NCBI RefSeq assembly: GCF_030580995.1
Contig: NZ_JAUQSZ010000008.1
Location: forward strand, 1-64,000
Source: Sphingomonas immobilis
GTDB lineage: Bacteria > Pseudomonadota > Alphaproteobacteria > Sphingomonadales > Sphingomonadaceae
Length of the DNA stretch: 64,000 nucleotides
Direction: 5' to 3'
Of this stretch, positions 62,455-64,000 are shown piece after piece. A program made the translations under genes and the position numbers. The notes under the pieces are model-generated. The model was not told the origin of the DNA, searched no databases, and saw nothing but the letters and a program-made list of their open reading frames with translations. How positions within the stretch are numbered: position 1 is the stretch's first letter; the number at the start of each line of letters is the position of its first letter.

Positions 62455-63999
62455 TCAGATCGGCGGGATCGCGCGAACCTTCGCAGGCATCAGATTGACC
62501 CGACGCTCGGGTGCGCGCGCGAGGATTTCCTTCAGGCGCGCGCGCGTGGTGCGGGGATCGATCAGGTCATCGACGCCGAAACCCTCGGCTGCCTGGATCG
62601 GCCCGATCTTGGCGCGGATCGAATCGATGATCTCCTGCCGGCGTGCGGCGGGATCGGGCGCGCTCTCGTAATCCTTACGGTAGGCGACATCGACCGAACC
62701 TTCGACGGACATCGCGCAGATCTCCGCAGTCGGCCAGGCAAGGCAGGCATCGGCTTCGAAACTGCGCCCGCCCGCCATCGCGACGAAGCCGAGTCCGTAG
62801 CCCTTGCGCAGAATGACCGAGATGCGTGGCACGGTCGCATGACCGAGTTCGAACAGCACCTTGGCGCTGCGCCGGCCGAGGTTGGTCTTTTCCGCGTCCG
62901 ATCCGATGAAGAAACCGGGCACGTCCATGAGGAACACCAGCGGCAACGCAAAGGCATCGCACAGGGCGATAAAATGCGCGGCTTTTTCGCATGCCGGGGA
63001 ATCGATCATGCCGCCCTTGCTCGCCGCCTGATTGGCGATGAAGCCGACCGGCCGCCCGGCGATGCGCGCGAAGGCCGTCACCATGTTGGTGGCGAAGGTC
63101 GGCTTGAGTTCGAACACGCTGTCGCGATCGGCGACGGCAGCGATCACCGGACGAACGTCGTAGGTGCGCCGCGTGTTGACGGGCACCGCGCCGAGCAGCG
63201 CCTCCGCCCGATCCGCGGCATCGTCGGCGGGATCGGCGTCGCGGCGTGGCGCGGGATGCTGCGCGTTGGTCGGCAGATAGGAGAGGTAGTCGCGCATCGC
63301 CGCAAAGGCGTCATCCTCGTTCGCGACGCCGAGATCGGCGAGCCCTTGCCCATCGACCTGCATCGCCGCACCACCGAGTGCCAGCGCGTCGATCTCCTCG
63401 CCCGTGCCGGCCTTGACCAGCGCCGGCCCGGCCAGCCCCATCGTTGCCTTGTCACGCACCATCACGACGAAATCCGCCATGCCGCAGAAATTGGTATTGG
63501 CGGCGAAGCCGAAGCCGAGCACCGCCGCCACCACCGGCACATAGCCGGACAGCCGTGCGAAATTGTGGAACATATACCCGCCACGCGCATAGGCGCGCGA
63601 GTTCTGGCCGTCCTGAATCCGGTGTCCGCCGCCATCGAGCAGCATGACGAACGGCAGGCCCTGGTTCAGCGCGAGGCGGATCGCGCGTTCCAGCTTTTCG
63701 GTGCCGAGGTGCCCCATGCTGCCGCCGAGCAGCGAGAAATCCTGCGAGATGACCACGACCGGACGCCCCTCGATCGTCGCGGTGCCGGTAATGATGGAAT
63801 CGCCGCGCGCGCTTTCGTCCAGTCCTTCGACACGGACGAGGCCACCGACCTCCGTGAACGACCCGGTGTCGCAGAGCATCGCGATGCGTTCGCGCGCGGT
63901 ATAGGCGTCACGCTTGCGCGCCTTGGCGACGGCGATGGGGCGCGCTTCATCGGCGAGGCCCGCGCGGATCGTCTCAATGCCGCCGAGCACCTCCAGCAT
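62455..63999 (-). CDS. Acyl-CoA carboxylase carboxyltransferase (beta) subunit
   Basis: The carboxyltransferase subunit of a biotin-dependent acyl-CoA carboxylase. The visible 514 residues hold two crotonase-like halves. The N-terminal half has ERIAMLCDTGSFTEVGGLVR, SQDFSLLGGSMGHLGTEKLE and FVMLLDGGGHRIQDGQ. The C-terminal half has FIANQAASKGGMIDSPACEK, PLVFLMDVPGFFIGSDAEK and GRSFEADACLAWPTAEICAM. It resembles propionyl-, methylcrotonyl- and geranyl-CoA carboxylases; the substrate cannot be chosen. An ATG lies at 63999, one base from the window edge, so the start may be further upstream. The biotin carboxylase subunit is not in view. Confidence 0.9.
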   Translation of the reverse strand: MLEVLGGIETIRAGLADEARPIAVAKARKRDAYTARERIAMLCDTGSFTEVGGLVRVEGLDESARGDSIITGTATIEGRPVVVISQDFSLLGGSMGHLGTEKLERAIRLALNQGLPFVMLLDGGGHRIQDGQNSRAYARGGYMFHNFARLSGYVPVVAAVLGFGFAANTNFCGMADFVVMVRDKATMGLAGPALVKAGTGEEIDALALGGAAMQVDGQGLADLGVANEDDAFAAMRDYLSYLPTNAQHPAPRRDADPADDAADRAEALLGAVPVNTRRTYDVRPVIAAVADRDSVFELKPTFATNMVTAFARIAGRPVGFIANQAASKGGMIDSPACEKAAHFIALCDAFALPLVFLMDVPGFFIGSDAEKTNLGRRSAKVLFELGHATVPRISVILRKGYGLGFVAMAGGRSFEADACLAWPTAEICAMSVEGSVDVAYRKDYESAPDPAARRQEIIDSIRAKIGPIQAAEGFGVDDLIDPRTTRARLKEILARAPERRVNLMPAKVRAIPPI

Positions 64000-64000
64000 C

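Overview
The window is a GC-rich chromosomal segment that reads as an alphaproteobacterium of the Sphingomonadales, most likely Sphingomonas or a close relative. The support is the mix of families: a SciP/DUF1153 cell-cycle regulator, a Methanosarcina-type SerC paired with SerA, a membrane-anchored CycM-type cytochrome c, an alphaproteobacterial Mla-type ABC operon with a STAS-MlaE fusion, LigD with Ku, and a TonB receptor/CoA-ligase/spinster-like MFS catabolic cluster. Codon third positions are strongly G/C, except in a few short islets near 43.3-44.2 kb and 48.6-49.1 kb that look like accessory DNA. No phage, transposase, rRNA or CRISPR array was seen. The only tRNA is tRNA-Ser(GGA).

Layout. 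0-4.2 kb (minus): DUF721 protein, two tandem DsbA-like thioredoxins and the N-terminal 724 codons of smc, cut by the left edge. 4.25-7.4 kb (plus): mutY, a beta-lactamase-fold hydrolase and nudC, coupled by ATGA overlaps. 7.4-12.4 kb: acyltransferase, prephenate dehydratase, cytochrome c, LOG-family protein, extensin-like lipoprotein, DUF4328 membrane protein. 12.5-19.1 kb: structured serC leader, serC, serA, hisZ, an inserted acyltransferase, purA. 19.1-27.4 kb (minus): two small exported proteins, aroC, fabI, a YihY-type membrane protein, a DnaJ-like chaperone, and a transglutaminase coupled to an ATP-grasp/alpha-E protein. 27.5-31.0 kb (minus): ku and ligD, the bacterial end-joining pair, crowded with palindromic repeats. 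31.2-35.8 kb: pdxH, a cation efflux protein, a PhzF-like protein, mnmA, a small protein, sciP and a GlsB-type membrane protein. 35.8-42.8 kb: SIMPL-domain protein, second GlsB-type protein, RND efflux pair, DUF445 protein. 42.8-44.2 kb: repeat-rich islet with two unrecognised genes. 44.2-48.5 kb: HAD phosphatase and an mlaE-mlaF-mlaD-lipoprotein operon. 48.6-50.3 kb: GIY-YIG protein, exported cyclophilin, tRNA-Ser.

50.3-64 kb is a catabolic cluster for a hydrophobic, probably branched or hydroxylated carboxylic acid. It holds a TonB receptor and an MFS carrier for uptake, two acyl-CoA synthetases, an alpha-methylacyl-CoA racemase, an enoyl-CoA hydratase, an ACAD11-like kinase followed by its acyl-CoA dehydrogenase, and a biotin-dependent carboxyltransferase subunit. 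Two divergent promoter regions of this cluster share an AT-rich palindrome built on CCATTTAAATGG, which may be the operator of an unseen regulator.

At least seven loci carry one palindromic repeat family (GTCRYCCC...GGGRYC, mostly as inverted pairs). One copy is inserted in frame inside ligD. A separate element of about 190-210 bp occurs twice (23.8 and 42.8 kb).
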